Assembly: GCF_011170125.1 (NCBI RefSeq)
Contig: NZ_BLLN01000003.1
Location: 1,312,501-1,376,500 of the forward strand
Direction of reading: 5' to 3'
From: Streptomyces diastaticus subsp. diastaticus
GTDB taxonomy: Bacteria > Actinomycetota > Actinomycetes > Streptomycetales > Streptomycetaceae
DNA length: 64,000 nt
Position numbers and translations under genes: made by a program. The notes below the pieces were generated by a model. That model was not told where the DNA came from and ran no database searches. It worked only from the letters and a program-made list of their open reading frames with translations. This document shows positions 39,337 through 48,256 of the stretch, piece after piece. Numbering within the stretch: the stretch's first letter is position 1; every line of letters begins with the position of its first letter.

Positions 39337-40092
39337 ATGACTGCCAACGACAGCGGCAAGGTCGCGCTCATCACCGGCGCCAGCCGGGGCATCGGCTACG
39401 GCGTGGCCGAAGCCCTGGTGGCCCGCGGGGACCGGGTCTGCATCACCGGCCGCAACGAGGACGCCCTCAAGGAAGCCGTGGAGCGCCTCGGCGCGGACCG
39501 GGTCATCGGGGTGGCGGGCAAGGCCCACGACACCGACCACCAGGCCGTCGCCGTGGCCCGGACGATGGAGGCCTTCGGACGGGTCGACTTCCTGGTCAAC
39601 AACGCCGGCACCAACCCGGTCTTCGGCCCCATCGCCGACCTCGACCTGAACGTGGCGCGCAAGGTCTTCGAGACCAACGTGATCTCCGCGCTCGGATTCG
39701 CCCAGCAGACCTTCAAGGCCTGGCAGGCCGAGAACGGCGGCGCCATCGTCAACATCGCCTCGGTCGCCGGGGTGTCGGCCTCGCCCTTCATCGGCGCGTA
39801 CGGCATGAGCAAGGCCGCCATGGTCAACCTCAGCCTCCAGCTCGCGCACGAGTTCGCGCCCAAGGTGCGGGTCAACTCCATCGCCCCGGCCGTGGTCAAG
39901 ACCAAGTTCGCCCAGGCCCTCTACGAAGGGCGCGAGGAGGAGGCCGCGGCCGCCTACCCGCTGGGCCGGCTCGGGGTGCCCTCCGACATCGGCGGGGCCG
40001 CCGCCTTCCTCACCTCCGAGCAGTCCGCGTGGGTCACCGGCCAGACACTCGTGGTCGACGGAGGCATCTTCCTGAATGCGGGCGTCGGCTGA
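39337..40092 (+). CDS. SDR family oxidoreductase
   Basis: A 251-residue short-chain dehydrogenase, second in the operon, 29 nt after the FabG-like gene. Cofactor motif TGASRGIG, NNAGTNPVFG, and catalytic Y155-x3-K159 in YGMSK with the serine in NIASVAG. It is only moderately similar to the preceding gene, so the two probably act on different steps or substrates. A hairpin terminator follows. Confidence 0.87.
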   Translation: MTANDSGKVALITGASRGIGYGVAEALVARGDRVCITGRNEDALKEAVERLGADRVIGVAGKAHDTDHQAVAVARTMEAFGRVDFLVNNAGTNPVFGPIADLDLNVARKVFETNVISALGFAQQTFKAWQAENGGAIVNIASVAGVSASPFIGAYGMSKAAMVNLSLQLAHEFAPKVRVNSIAPAVVKTKFAQALYEGREEEAAAAYPLGRLGVPSDIGGAAAFLTSEQSAWVTGQTLVVDGGIFLNAGVG

Positions 40093-40128
40093 CGAAGCCC
40101 CGCGCAGGGGACGTTTGACGCATCAAGT

Positions 40129-40162
40129 TCCCCGTCGGTCCAGGCACTTGGACCGGCGGGGA
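40129..40162 (+). terminator. Terminator after the SDR operon
   Basis: A 14-bp stem with one mismatch (TCCCCGTCGGTCCA / TGGACCGGCGGGGA) and loop GGCACT lies 37 nt after the SDR stop. Its 3' arm contains the -35 box of the next gene. Confidence 0.8.
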
Positions 40163-40175
40163 GCTGCGGTAAGGT
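40148..40175 (+). promoter_or_regulatory. Promoter TTGGAC-16-TAAGGT
   Basis: The -35 box TTGGAC and -10 box TAAGGT, 16 nt apart, lead the solute-binding lipoprotein gene. The -35 lies inside the terminator hairpin of the upstream operon. Confidence 0.6.
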
Positions 40176-40216
40176 GCGCCAACCCCCCTTGGCATGGCCG
40201 ATCGAGGAGCGAGCGC

Positions 40217-41797
40217 GTGTTCAACCGGAAGCGACGTCTGCGTGTGGTGGCGGCCCTTGCGTCCACATCCCTGCTGGCGGGTTGCGGCCTGATGTCGTCC
40301 GACAGCACGGATGAGGAGCAGGAGATCGTGGTCGGCACCATGAGTGCCCCCACCACCCTTGATCCGGCCGCCGCGTGGGACGGCTCCTGGGAGCTGTACC
40401 GGAACATCTTCCAGACCCTCGTGAACTTGCCGCCGGGGGCCACCGAGCCCGAGCCCGACGCCGCCGAGAGCTGCCGCTTCGTCGACACGCAGAACAAGGC
40501 GTACGAGTGCACGCTCCGCGAGGGCCTCGCCTTCTCCGACGGTGCGAAGCTGGACGCCGACGCGGTCAAGCACTCCGTGGAGCGCATCCTCACCATCGAC
40601 GACAAGCGCGGCCCGGCCGGCCTGCTCGGCAGCCTCGACCGGGTCGAGACGAAGGACGAGCGCACCGTCACGTTCTACCTGAACAAGCCGGACGCCACCT
40701 TCCCGTTCGTGCTCTCCGCCCCCGCCTTCTCGATCGTCTCCCCGGACGCCTACCCGGCCGGCAAGCTGCGCGAGAGTGCCGACGCGGTCGGCTCGGGGCC
40801 GTACACGCTGGAGGACTACAAGGCCGAGGACCACGCCGACCTGGTCAGGAACGCCACGTACAAGGGCCCGGCGAAGCTCGGCAACGACGCGGTCTCCATC
40901 CGGTACTTCAAGGAGTCCGGAGCCATGGTGGAGGCGCTGAAGAAGGAGGAGATCGACGTCACCTTCCGCGGCCTCGCCGCCGAGGACGTCGTCGCCCTCA
41001 ACGGGGAGAACCGCAAGGCGGGCATCCAGCTGGTCGAGGTGGCCGGCACCGAGATCCGCTACCTCGTCTTCAACCCGAAGGACCAGTGGGCCAAGAACCC
41101 GGCCGTCCGCAAGGCCGTCGCGCAGGTCGTCGACCGCGGCGCGATAGCCCACAAGGTCTACCGGGACACCGTGGAGCCGCTCTACTCGATGGTGCCCCGC
41201 GGCCTCACCGGCCACGCCACCAGCTACTTCGACCGGTTCGGCAAGCCCGACAAGGCCAAGGCCGCGCAGATCCTCTCGGACGCCGGGATCAACGAGACCG
41301 TCCCGCTGACGCTCTGGTACACCACCGACCGGTACGGCTCGGCCACCGAGAAGGAGTTCCAGGAGCTGAAACGGCAGCTCGACGGCTCCGGGCTGTTCGA
41401 CGTGACCATCAAGGGCCGGCCGTGGAATACCTTCGAGCCGGGCTACCGCAAGGGGGAGTACCCCGTCTTCGGCCGCGGCTGGTTCCCCGACTTCCCCGAC
41501 GCGGACAACTTCATCGCCCCGTTCGTCGGCGAGAACAACGCGCTGAGCACGCCGTACGTCGCCAAGGAGATCACCGACGACCTGCTGCCGCAGTCGCGCC
41601 GGGAGAGTGACCGGGGTGCGGTCGCCGCCCAGTTCGAGAAGGCCCAGTCGATCATGCTGGAGGACGCCCGGCTGCTGCCGCTGTGGCAGGGCAAGCAGTA
41701 CATCGCCGCCAGTGAGGAGATCGCCGGGGCCGAACGCGCCCTCGACCCCTCGGCGATCATGATGATGTGGGAACTGAGCCGCAAGCAGAGCTGGTAG
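40217..41797 (+). CDS. ABC transporter substrate-binding lipoprotein (family 5, oligopeptide type)
   Basis: A 526-residue exported lipoprotein: basic start, hydrophobic signal, lipobox LLAGC with C23. The body has the family-5 solute-binding pattern (GTMSAPTTLDPAAAWDGSWE, LREGLAFSDGAKLDADAVKH, then VGSGPYTLEDYK) of DppA/OppA-like proteins that bind peptides or other small compounds. The GTG has GAGGAG 7 nt upstream. No permease or ATPase genes flank it, so it is an orphan; a terminator follows at once. Confidence 0.9.
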   Translation: MFNRKRRLRVVAALASTSLLAGCGLMSSDSTDEEQEIVVGTMSAPTTLDPAAAWDGSWELYRNIFQTLVNLPPGATEPEPDAAESCRFVDTQNKAYECTLREGLAFSDGAKLDADAVKHSVERILTIDDKRGPAGLLGSLDRVETKDERTVTFYLNKPDATFPFVLSAPAFSIVSPDAYPAGKLRESADAVGSGPYTLEDYKAEDHADLVRNATYKGPAKLGNDAVSIRYFKESGAMVEALKKEEIDVTFRGLAAEDVVALNGENRKAGIQLVEVAGTEIRYLVFNPKDQWAKNPAVRKAVAQVVDRGAIAHKVYRDTVEPLYSMVPRGLTGHATSYFDRFGKPDKAKAAQILSDAGINETVPLTLWYTTDRYGSATEKEFQELKRQLDGSGLFDVTIKGRPWNTFEPGYRKGEYPVFGRGWFPDFPDADNFIAPFVGENNALSTPYVAKEITDDLLPQSRRESDRGAVAAQFEKAQSIMLEDARLLPLWQGKQYIAASEEIAGAERALDPSAIMMMWELSRKQSW

Positions 41798-41804
41798 CAG
41801 CCCA

Positions 41805-41840
41805 CGGCCCCTCGCCGCGCGGTGCGCGGACGAGGGGCCG
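41805..41840 (+). terminator. Terminator after the solute-binding gene
   Basis: CGGCCCCTCG pairs with CGAGGGGCCG, extended inward by CCGCGC/GCGCGG with one bulged A, giving about 16 bp of stem starting 8 nt after the stop. Confidence 0.82.
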
Positions 41841-41922
41841 CCGGGGGCGGCCGGCCGCCCTGTCGGTGGGCGCCGGTAGGTTCTCCTGCGATACGTGACC
41901 GCACCACCGGAGGGTTGTCCAC

Positions 41923-42609
41923 GTGACCGACACCGCCCAGCTGCCCGAGTCCTGGCGCGAGGTCCTCGGCGAGGAGCCGCGGCAGCCGTACTTCCAGCAG
42001 CTGATGGAGTTCGTGGCCGAGGAGCGCGCCGGCGGGCCCGTCTACCCGCCGAGCGACCAGGTCTTCGCCGCCCTGGAGGCCACGCCCTTCGACCGGGTCA
42101 AGGTCCTCGTCCTCGGCCAGGACCCGTACCACGGCGAGGGCCAGGGCCACGGCCTGTGCTTCTCGGTGCGTCCGGGCGTGAGGACCCCGCCCTCCCTGCG
42201 CAACATCTACAAGGAACTGCACGCCGAGCTGGGCCACCCCGTCCCGGACAACGGCTACCTGATGCCCTGGGCCCGTCAGGGCGTCCTGCTGCTCAACGCG
42301 GTGCTCACCGTCCGCGCGGGCGAGGCCAACTCCCACAAGGGCAAGGGCTGGGAGAAGTTCACCGACGCGGTGATCCGCGCCGTCTCGGACCGCCCCGACC
42401 CGGCCGTCTTCGTCCTCTGGGGGAACTACGCCCAGAAGAAACTGCCGCTGATCGACACCGAGCGGCACGCCGTGGTCAAGGGTGCCCATCCCTCCCCGCT
42501 GTCGGCGAAGAAGTTCTTCGGCTCGCAGCCCTTCACCCAGATCGACAAGGCCGTCGCCGAGCAGGGCCACGAGCCGATCGACTGGCGCATCCCGGACCTC
42601 GGGCTCTGA
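41923..42609 (+). CDS. ung: Uracil-DNA glycosylase, family 1
   Basis: A 228-residue UDG with both signature motifs: GQDPYHG at 65-71 (catalytic D67) and HPSPLSA with H189, plus LLLNAVLTV. It removes uracil from DNA to start base-excision repair. The length is standard. The GTG lies close to the TACGTGACCGC region; no strong ribosome-binding site is present (GGAGGG lies 9 nt upstream). Confidence 0.96.
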   Translation: MTDTAQLPESWREVLGEEPRQPYFQQLMEFVAEERAGGPVYPPSDQVFAALEATPFDRVKVLVLGQDPYHGEGQGHGLCFSVRPGVRTPPSLRNIYKELHAELGHPVPDNGYLMPWARQGVLLLNAVLTVRAGEANSHKGKGWEKFTDAVIRAVSDRPDPAVFVLWGNYAQKKLPLIDTERHAVVKGAHPSPLSAKKFFGSQPFTQIDKAVAEQGHEPIDWRIPDLGL

Positions 42610-42805
42610 CCCGGGGGCACAGCCGGCGGCGGTGGGGGGCGCCACCCGCTCCGCCCCGCCGCCCGTCCACCCGGGCGGTGCGCCCGACACCGCTGTGCGG
42701 CCGAGCGCGCCCGGTGGCACACCGGGAATGTCGGTGTCGGCCGCTAGCGTCGCAGGCGGCCCCCGCGGTGTTCCGGTGGCCGCCCGACGACACGACGGAG
42801 GACCG

Positions 42806-43357
42806 GTGGCGGAACAGCAGGGGCAGGCGGCCGAGGACGCGGTGATGACCCGGATCGGGCAGATCGCCATGTTGCAGCACGCGGGGGACCAGGAAGAGGC
42901 CCGGGAGCGGTTCGCCGCCCTCTGGGAGGAGATCGGCCCCGACGGCGACCCCCTCCACCGCTGCACCCTCGCCCACTACATGGCCGACACCCAGCGGGAC
43001 CCGGCCGAGGAACTGCGCTGGGACCTGCTGGCGCTGGAGGCCGCCGACAGCCTCACCGACGACCGGGTCGCCGCCCACCACGCCTCGCTGGCGGTGCGCG
43101 GCTTCTACCCCTCCCTCCATCTCAACCTCGCCGCCGACTACGCCAGACTGGGCCGCCCCGACACCGCCCGCGACCACCTTCGCCAGGCCCGCGCCCGGGT
43201 CGGCGCCCTCGCGGACGACGGGTACGGGCGGCTGGTGCTCCGCGGTATCGAGCGGCTGGAGCGGGAACTGGCGGTGGAGGCGGACGACGGGGCGGCCGAC
43301 AGTGCCCAGGGGACCGTGGGGCGGCCCCGGGCCGAAGGCGAAGCGGGGGGAGCCTGA
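42806..43357 (+). CDS. Hypothetical protein with TPR-like helices
   Basis: A 183-residue helical protein with TPR-like pairs: IGQIAMLQHAGDQEEARERF, HYMADTQRDPAEELRWDLLA and HLNLAADYARLGRPDTARDH. No catalytic motif is seen; such proteins usually mediate contacts. GGAGG lies 4 nt before the GTG, a short spacing; ATG at 42845 is an alternative start. It is convergent with the lipoprotein gene. Confidence 0.7.
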   Translation: MAEQQGQAAEDAVMTRIGQIAMLQHAGDQEEARERFAALWEEIGPDGDPLHRCTLAHYMADTQRDPAEELRWDLLALEAADSLTDDRVAAHHASLAVRGFYPSLHLNLAADYARLGRPDTARDHLRQARARVGALADDGYGRLVLRGIERLERELAVEADDGAADSAQGTVGRPRAEGEAGGA

Positions 43358-43404
43358 CGGTCCGGCGGGCGCCGGTCGCCTCGGCGCACCGACGGCCGGC
43401 CGGT

Positions 43405-43860
43405 TCAGCCGCCGTAGGTGTCGTCGCAGATCCGCTCCGGAGTGCTGCCCGGTGCCCACTCGCCGTACTGCCGTCCCAGGGCGCAGACATCCGCGTGCGA
43501 CGGGGGGTCCGCCGCCCCGGGCCCGGCCCGGGGAAGGGGCGGCGCGGCGGGTGCCGGGTCCGGCCGCCTCGGTGCGGGGGGCGGAGCCGCGGGCCGGGCG
43601 CGGGGCGCCGCCTGCGAGGCACGGGGGCGCGGCGGCGGGGTCGTCCCGGCGGAGGGCTCCTCGCCCGTCCGGCGCAGGGCCTCGCGGGGCGGGGGCTGCA
43701 CGATCTGCGGCTCGGCGCGCTCCTCGGGGGCGGCGGGCGTGGCCGCGGGGGAGCGGTCGGAGGACGGGCCGGGCGCGGGGTGGTCCACGGTGACGCAGCC
43801 GGCGAGGGCCGTGACCGCCGCGGTGGCGAGGAGCGCGGCGGCGGTTCTGGGTCGATGCAC
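43405..43860 (-). CDS. Small Pro/Ala-rich lipoprotein
   Basis: About 151 residues with a lipoprotein signal (TAAALLATAAVTALAGC, C22), a long Pro/Ala/Arg-rich linker, and a compact C-terminus HADVCALGRQYGEWAPGSTP followed by ERICDDTYGG that holds two cysteines likely to form a disulfide. It resembles the many small secreted Streptomyces proteins with an end domain of this kind. CAGAGT 7 nt before the GTG suggests a leaderless start; longer frames upstream have no support. Confidence 0.62.
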   Translation of the reverse strand: MHRPRTAAALLATAAVTALAGCVTVDHPAPGPSSDRSPAATPAAPEERAEPQIVQPPPREALRRTGEEPSAGTTPPPRPRASQAAPRARPAAPPPAPRRPDPAPAAPPLPRAGPGAADPPSHADVCALGRQYGEWAPGSTPERICDDTYGG

Positions 43861-44003
43861 GTGCGCCACTCTGGCCCATCGCGGCGGCCCTCGGCGGCTG
43901 CCGGCCGCAGGATGGCCCGCACGGGTGATCACCGGGGCGCCGTGGTGCCGTGCGGAGGGAGTCCGCCGTACCGGGCGGCGGACGGCACCCGCCTCTGTCC
44001 GCG

Positions 44004-44648
44004 TCACGTCCCCGTGAACCCCTCCAGCCCCATCCCGGCGAACAACTCCGCTACGCCCCGACGGAGTTCGTCCGTCGACGGGACCGAGGCGTGGTACGAA
44101 CCGGCGATGCAGGAGAACATCAGCCCGTCACACCAGGCGACCAGGGAGAGGGCGTGGCGCTCCGGTTCGGGAGATCCGAGCCTCCGCATCAGCGCGACCA
44201 GGGGGTCGCGGAAGCCCCGCCCGGCCTCGTCGTAGATCTCCCGCAGCTCCGGGCGGCGGGTGGCTTCCAGGGCCAGTTCGTACCGGGCCACCAGAAGGGG
44301 CCGATGCCCGGTCAGGTACTGGTGGAGGGCGTGGGCCAGGGCCTCGACCAGGTCCTCGGGCCGGAGCGCGGCCGTGTCCGGCCCGGCCGGCGGGGCGAGC
44401 AGCGGGGACTCGCGCTCGGCCTGGCGGCGGACCACGGTCCGCAGCAGGGCGAGGCGGGTCCTGGCGTGGTTGGAGGTCGACCCCTGGGGGAGCCCGGCCG
44501 CCTCGTCCACCGCCCGGTGGGTCAGTCCGCGCAGACCGCGTTCGGCGAGGAGGGACAGGGCGGCGTCGGCGATCCGGTCGGCCCGTGTGCCGTCGGGGGC
44601 CTTCCTGGGGGCCGGGGCGGTGCCGCCGCCGGGGGAGCGAGTGGGCAT
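44004..44648 (-). CDS. TetR family transcriptional regulator
   Basis: A 214-residue repressor with helix-turn-helix (RADRIADAALSLLAERGLRG, LTHRAVDEAAGLPQGSTSNH) and a TetR_C-like domain with HALSLVAWCDGLMFSCIAGS. It is divergent from a flavin monooxygenase gene. Two 17-bp near-identical inverted operators lie between them, implying autoregulation and control of the monooxygenase-oxidoreductase operon. Confidence 0.88.
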   Translation of the reverse strand: MPTRSPGGGTAPAPRKAPDGTRADRIADAALSLLAERGLRGLTHRAVDEAAGLPQGSTSNHARTRLALLRTVVRRQAERESPLLAPPAGPDTAALRPEDLVEALAHALHQYLTGHRPLLVARYELALEATRRPELREIYDEAGRGFRDPLVALMRRLGSPEPERHALSLVAWCDGLMFSCIAGSYHASVPSTDELRRGVAELFAGMGLEGFTGT

Positions 44649-44667
44649 GGCCGCATCCTACCGACAT

Positions 44668-44714
44668 CACTACGGATGTAGTACGGTCGCGGAGTGGGTA
44701 CTACAGACGTAGTG
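44668..44714. promoter_or_regulatory. Twin TetR operators
   Basis: Site 1 (44668-44684) CACTACGGATGTAGTAC and site 2 (44698-44714) GTACTACAGACGTAGTG are reverse complements of each other except at two positions. Each has ACTAC/GTAGT arms. Their centres are 30 bp apart, about three DNA turns, so two dimers would sit on one face. Confidence 0.85.
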
Positions 44715-44772
44715 GCGGGGTCCCGGACACCCGCTCCGCGCCCGCACCGCCCCATCGCGAAAGGCGAGCGTC

Positions 44773-46071
44773 ATGGAGAACGGCAACGGAACCGCACCCG
44801 TCCACGACCCGGCGTCCGCTCCCGGCGAGCCGGGGCGACGCGCCCTCGTCGTCGGCGCCGGGATCGGCGGCCTCACCGTGGCGGCGGGCCTCGCCGACCG
44901 GGGCTGGCACGTCACCGTCCTGGAGCGGTCGGCCTCCCTCGAACCGGTCGGTGCCGCCATCTCCCTGGCCCCCAACGGCCAGCGCGCCCTCGACCGGGTC
45001 GGCGTGGGCAACGCCGTCCGCGCCCTGGCCGCCTGGCAGGGCTCGGGGGGCCTGCGCGCCCCCGACGGCCGCTGGCTGGCCCGCACCACCAGCGAGGAGG
45101 CGGGGGAGCGGTACGGAGACAGCCTCGTCCTGCTCCACCGCGCCACCCTGATCGACCTGCTCCGCGCCCGGCTCCCCGAGGACGCGGTGCGGACCGGATC
45201 GGCCGCCGAGGTGGTCGACCCCGGCGCCGCCGACGATCCCCGCCGCCCGGCCCGCGTGCGCACCGCCACGGGCGAACTCGCCGCCGACCTGGTCGTCGCC
45301 GCCGACGGCATCGGCTCCGCCACCCGCCGCCGGCTCTTCCCCGGACACCCGGGCCCCGTCTACGCCGGGTTCACCACCTGGCGGCTCATGGTCCCCGCCC
45401 CCGCCGAACCGTTCCCGCCGCACGAGACCTGGGGGCGCGGCACCCTCTGGGGCAGCCAACCGCTCCACGACGGCACCGTCTACGCGTACGCGGCCGCCGC
45501 CGTCCCCGAAGGCGGGCGCGCGGCGGACGACGAGCGCGCCGAACTGCTGCGCCGCTTCGGCGACTGGCACCACCCGGTGCCCGCCCTGCTCGCGGCCGCC
45601 GACCCGCACGCCATCCTCCGGCACGACGTCCGGCACATGCGCCGGCCGCTGCCCGCCCACCACCGCGGCCGGGTCGCCCTCCTCGGGGACGCCGCCCACG
45701 CCATGGCGCCCAGCCGCGGACAGGGCGGCAACCAGGCGATCGAGGACGGCGTCGTCCTCGCCCACCATCTGGCCCCCGGCACCCCGCCCGGCCCCGGCCT
45801 CGCCGCCTACAGCGCCGACCGGCTGCCCCGTACCAGCGCCGTCGTCGCCCGGGCCGCGAAGGCCGGGGCGCTCACCACTCTGCGGTCCCCCCTCGCGGTA
45901 CGGGCGCGCGACGCCCTGGTCGCCACCGCCAGCCGGCTCGGACCCGACCTCGTGCTGCGCTCCTTCGCCGGGATCACCGACTGGCGGCCGCCACAGCGCG
46001 CGTATGCTGCCTCCGCGCGCGGCGTCCGTCCGGAGGGCGACCGCGGCCGGGACGCGGGGAGCGGTACATGA
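44773..46071 (+). CDS. FAD-dependent monooxygenase
   Basis: A 432-residue class-A flavin monooxygenase. N-terminal FAD motif GAGIGG at 28-33 (ALVVGAGIGGLTVAAGLADR), a middle VVAADGIGSATRRR (DG motif), and the second FAD motif VALLGDAAHAMAPSRGQGGN with Q. It hydroxylates an aromatic or similar compound using NAD(P)H and oxygen. AAAGGCGA lies before the ATG. The TetR twin operators lie in its promoter region, so it may detoxify the ligand sensed by the repressor. The next gene overlaps it by 4 nt. Confidence 0.9.
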   Translation: MENGNGTAPVHDPASAPGEPGRRALVVGAGIGGLTVAAGLADRGWHVTVLERSASLEPVGAAISLAPNGQRALDRVGVGNAVRALAAWQGSGGLRAPDGRWLARTTSEEAGERYGDSLVLLHRATLIDLLRARLPEDAVRTGSAAEVVDPGAADDPRRPARVRTATGELAADLVVAADGIGSATRRRLFPGHPGPVYAGFTTWRLMVPAPAEPFPPHETWGRGTLWGSQPLHDGTVYAYAAAAVPEGGRAADDERAELLRRFGDWHHPVPALLAAADPHAILRHDVRHMRRPLPAHHRGRVALLGDAAHAMAPSRGQGGNQAIEDGVVLAHHLAPGTPPGPGLAAYSADRLPRTSAVVARAAKAGALTTLRSPLAVRARDALVATASRLGPDLVLRSFAGITDWRPPQRAYAASARGVRPEGDRGRDAGSGT

Positions 46072-46979
46072 GGGTCGGCTGCATCGGACTCGGGGACATC
46101 GCGCAGAAGGCGTACCTGCCGGTGCTGACCGCCCGGCCCGGGGTCGAACTCCACCTCCAGACCCGCACCCCCGCCACACTGGCCCGCACCGCGGCCGCCT
46201 ACCACCTGCCTGAGGAGCGGTGCCACCGGGACCTCGACTCGCTGCTGGCGGCCCGCCCGGACGCCGCCTTCGTGCACGCCCCCACGGAGGCACACGAGTC
46301 ACTGGTCAGCCGCTTGATCGAAGCAGGCGTACCCACCTATGTCGACAAGCCGCTCGCCTACGACTACGCCGCCTGCGAGCGGCTCGTCGACCGGGCCGGG
46401 CGACGCGGCGTCCCGCTCGCCGTCGGCTTCAACCGCCGGTTCGCCCCCGCCTACGTCCGATGCCTGGAGCATCCCCGCGACCTGATCCTCCTCCAGAAGA
46501 ACCGGGTCGGCCTGCCCGAGCGGCCGCGCGGCTTCGTCTTCGACGACTTCATCCACGTGATCGACACCCTGCGCTTCCTGGTGCCCGGCCCCGTCGACCA
46601 CGTGGGCGTCCGGGTGCGGGTGGACGGCGGCCTCCTGCACCACGCGGTGCTCCAGCTCGGCGGCGAGGGCTTCACCGCGCTCGGCGTGATGAACCGGCTC
46701 AGCGGCTCCACCGAGGAGGTGCTGGAGGTCTCCGGTCGGGACGCCAAGCGGCAGGTCCTCAACATCTCCGACGTCGTCGACCACCACGGCCGGCCCACCC
46801 TGAGCCGCCGGGGCGACTGGGTCCCCGTCCCGCGCCAGCGCGGCATCGAGCAGGCCGCCCTCGCCTTCCTCGACTCGGTCCGCGCCGGAGAGACGCTCGA
46901 CGCCCAGGACGCGCTGGAGACCCACGAACTGTGCGAGCGCGTCGTACGCGAGGCGGAGGCGGCGGCCGGAGCCGGGTGA
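46068..46979 (+). CDS. Gfo/Idh/MocA family oxidoreductase
   Basis: A 303-residue NAD(P)-dependent oxidoreductase. The Rossmann start reads GCIGLGDIAQKAYLPVL, and the VDKPLAYD segment corresponds to the family EKP motif with Asp in place of Glu. The C-terminal domain has FDDFIHVIDTLRFLVPGPVD. The ATG overlaps the monooxygenase stop (ATGA), so the two proteins are coupled and probably act in one pathway under the TetR repressor. Confidence 0.87.
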   Translation: MRVGCIGLGDIAQKAYLPVLTARPGVELHLQTRTPATLARTAAAYHLPEERCHRDLDSLLAARPDAAFVHAPTEAHESLVSRLIEAGVPTYVDKPLAYDYAACERLVDRAGRRGVPLAVGFNRRFAPAYVRCLEHPRDLILLQKNRVGLPERPRGFVFDDFIHVIDTLRFLVPGPVDHVGVRVRVDGGLLHHAVLQLGGEGFTALGVMNRLSGSTEEVLEVSGRDAKRQVLNISDVVDHHGRPTLSRRGDWVPVPRQRGIEQAALAFLDSVRAGETLDAQDALETHELCERVVREAEAAAGAG

Positions 46980-47598
46980 CCCACCGCCGCACCACGTGTC
47001 CGCCCGCTGCCCGCCCCGGCGGACCGCGGCCACGCCACCGGCCCCGCGCGTACGCCGCCCGGTCACCGAACCGCGCGTGGGCGGCGGCACCGTCGGCCGG
47101 GTCGAGTCCCCTACAGCCCGATGGTGCTCCGGTCGCCGCCGCGGCCGTTCCGGCCGCCCGCGGCGTCGAAGAGGTGCTCACCCCGGCGAGTACGGCGAGT
47201 ACGGTGAGTACGGCGTGGACGACGGGGCGACCGGACTCCGCGGGCGGGGACCGCGGCCGGCGAGGCGTGCCGTGCCGGGGTCCGGCTCCGCCGGAACACC
47301 GGGGTCGAGGACGGGGCCATGACCATCCCGGCCCGCCCGCGCCGGACGCCGGCCGGCCCTCCTGCGCCGCCCGCCGCGTGGTCGGCGTACCGGGCAGCAG
47401 GAGCCGGCGGGCGAGGCGGAACGACGCCCACCAGCAGCCGGGAGTGGGGGAGACCGGCGCGGGCAGCGCTCCGGCGGCGGCGCCAGAGCGGACGACGGCC
47501 GTCGGACGCCGCCCTCTCCGCCGCCTGGGCTCGCCTCTCACGGCCGCAGCACGGAGCGGGGAGTTCCGGTCCGCCGCCCGGGCGCGGGGAACGCCAGG
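46980..47598. other. Intergenic region with a 3 x 9-bp repeat
   Basis: About 620 nt between convergent genes, with open frames but no credible gene on either strand. Three 9-bp copies of GAGTACGG(C/T) occur at 47188-47214. No strong terminator was found. Confidence 0.55.
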
Positions 47599-48066
47599 TC
47601 AGTTCCGGCCCGCGGCGGGTGCCCCGCCCTGCCACACCTCCTCGGCGACCACCTCGCTCAGCCGCCAGCCCTCGGCGGTACGCACACCTCGGATGCGGTA
47701 CCGGCCGCCGCGTACCGTGTCGGCCGTCCGGCCGGGCCCGCTGCTCCGCATGGGGGTCACGAAGTCGGCGTCCACCACGGCGAGGTCCCCCACCTCACCC
47801 TCGCGGCGCTCGAAGGCCACCCGCCGGTTCACGATCAGGTGCTGGTAGGGCCGGGCCCCGTCGCCGTGCCCGCCCTGCCGGGGCACGGCCCGCCCCCGCG
47901 CCTCCTCCCGCACGTCGAGCACCGGGTCGTCGAGCACCGCCCCCGGCACACAGAGCGGACGGCACGCCTCCGGGTCCCCGCCCGCGACGGCACGGGCGTA
48001 CTCGGTCACCAGGGTGTCCACGGCGAGGCGGTCCAGAACGGTCGCGAGCTCCACACGCTGCGTCAT
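47599..48066 (-). CDS. SnoaL-like / NTF2-fold protein
   Basis: A 155-residue protein of the nuclear-transport-factor-2 fold: LATVLDRLAVDTLVTEYARA at the start, then a beta-rich half with HLIVNRRVAFE and GGRYRIRGVRTAEGWRLSEV. The group includes polyketide cyclases and dehydratases as well as many proteins without known substrate. ATG 48066 is preceded by GGGGTG; a longer frame upstream lacks domain support. Confidence 0.78.
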   Translation of the reverse strand: MTQRVELATVLDRLAVDTLVTEYARAVAGGDPEACRPLCVPGAVLDDPVLDVREEARGRAVPRQGGHGDGARPYQHLIVNRRVAFERREGEVGDLAVVDADFVTPMRSSGPGRTADTVRGGRYRIRGVRTAEGWRLSEVVAEEVWQGGAPAAGRN

Positions 48067-48256
48067 CACCCCAGTGTTGGGCACCGGCGCGGGGGCGCCA
48101 AGACGTGTGCACGGTGCACCACGGCGCCCGGAGCGGCCGTTACACCCGGGAGAGGGAACCGGCGCGCGCCGCACCCCGTGGTCCCTCACGCCGCGTGGCG
48201 GGCGGATTAGCGTACGTGACGCTCGGTACTCCCCTCACGCAGAAATGGAGCGTCCC

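Noticed and set aside
46759..47541. Minus-strand frame spanning the gap after the Gfo/Idh gene
   Set aside because: It overlaps the end of a well-supported gene on the other strand and has a biased, motif-free composition.
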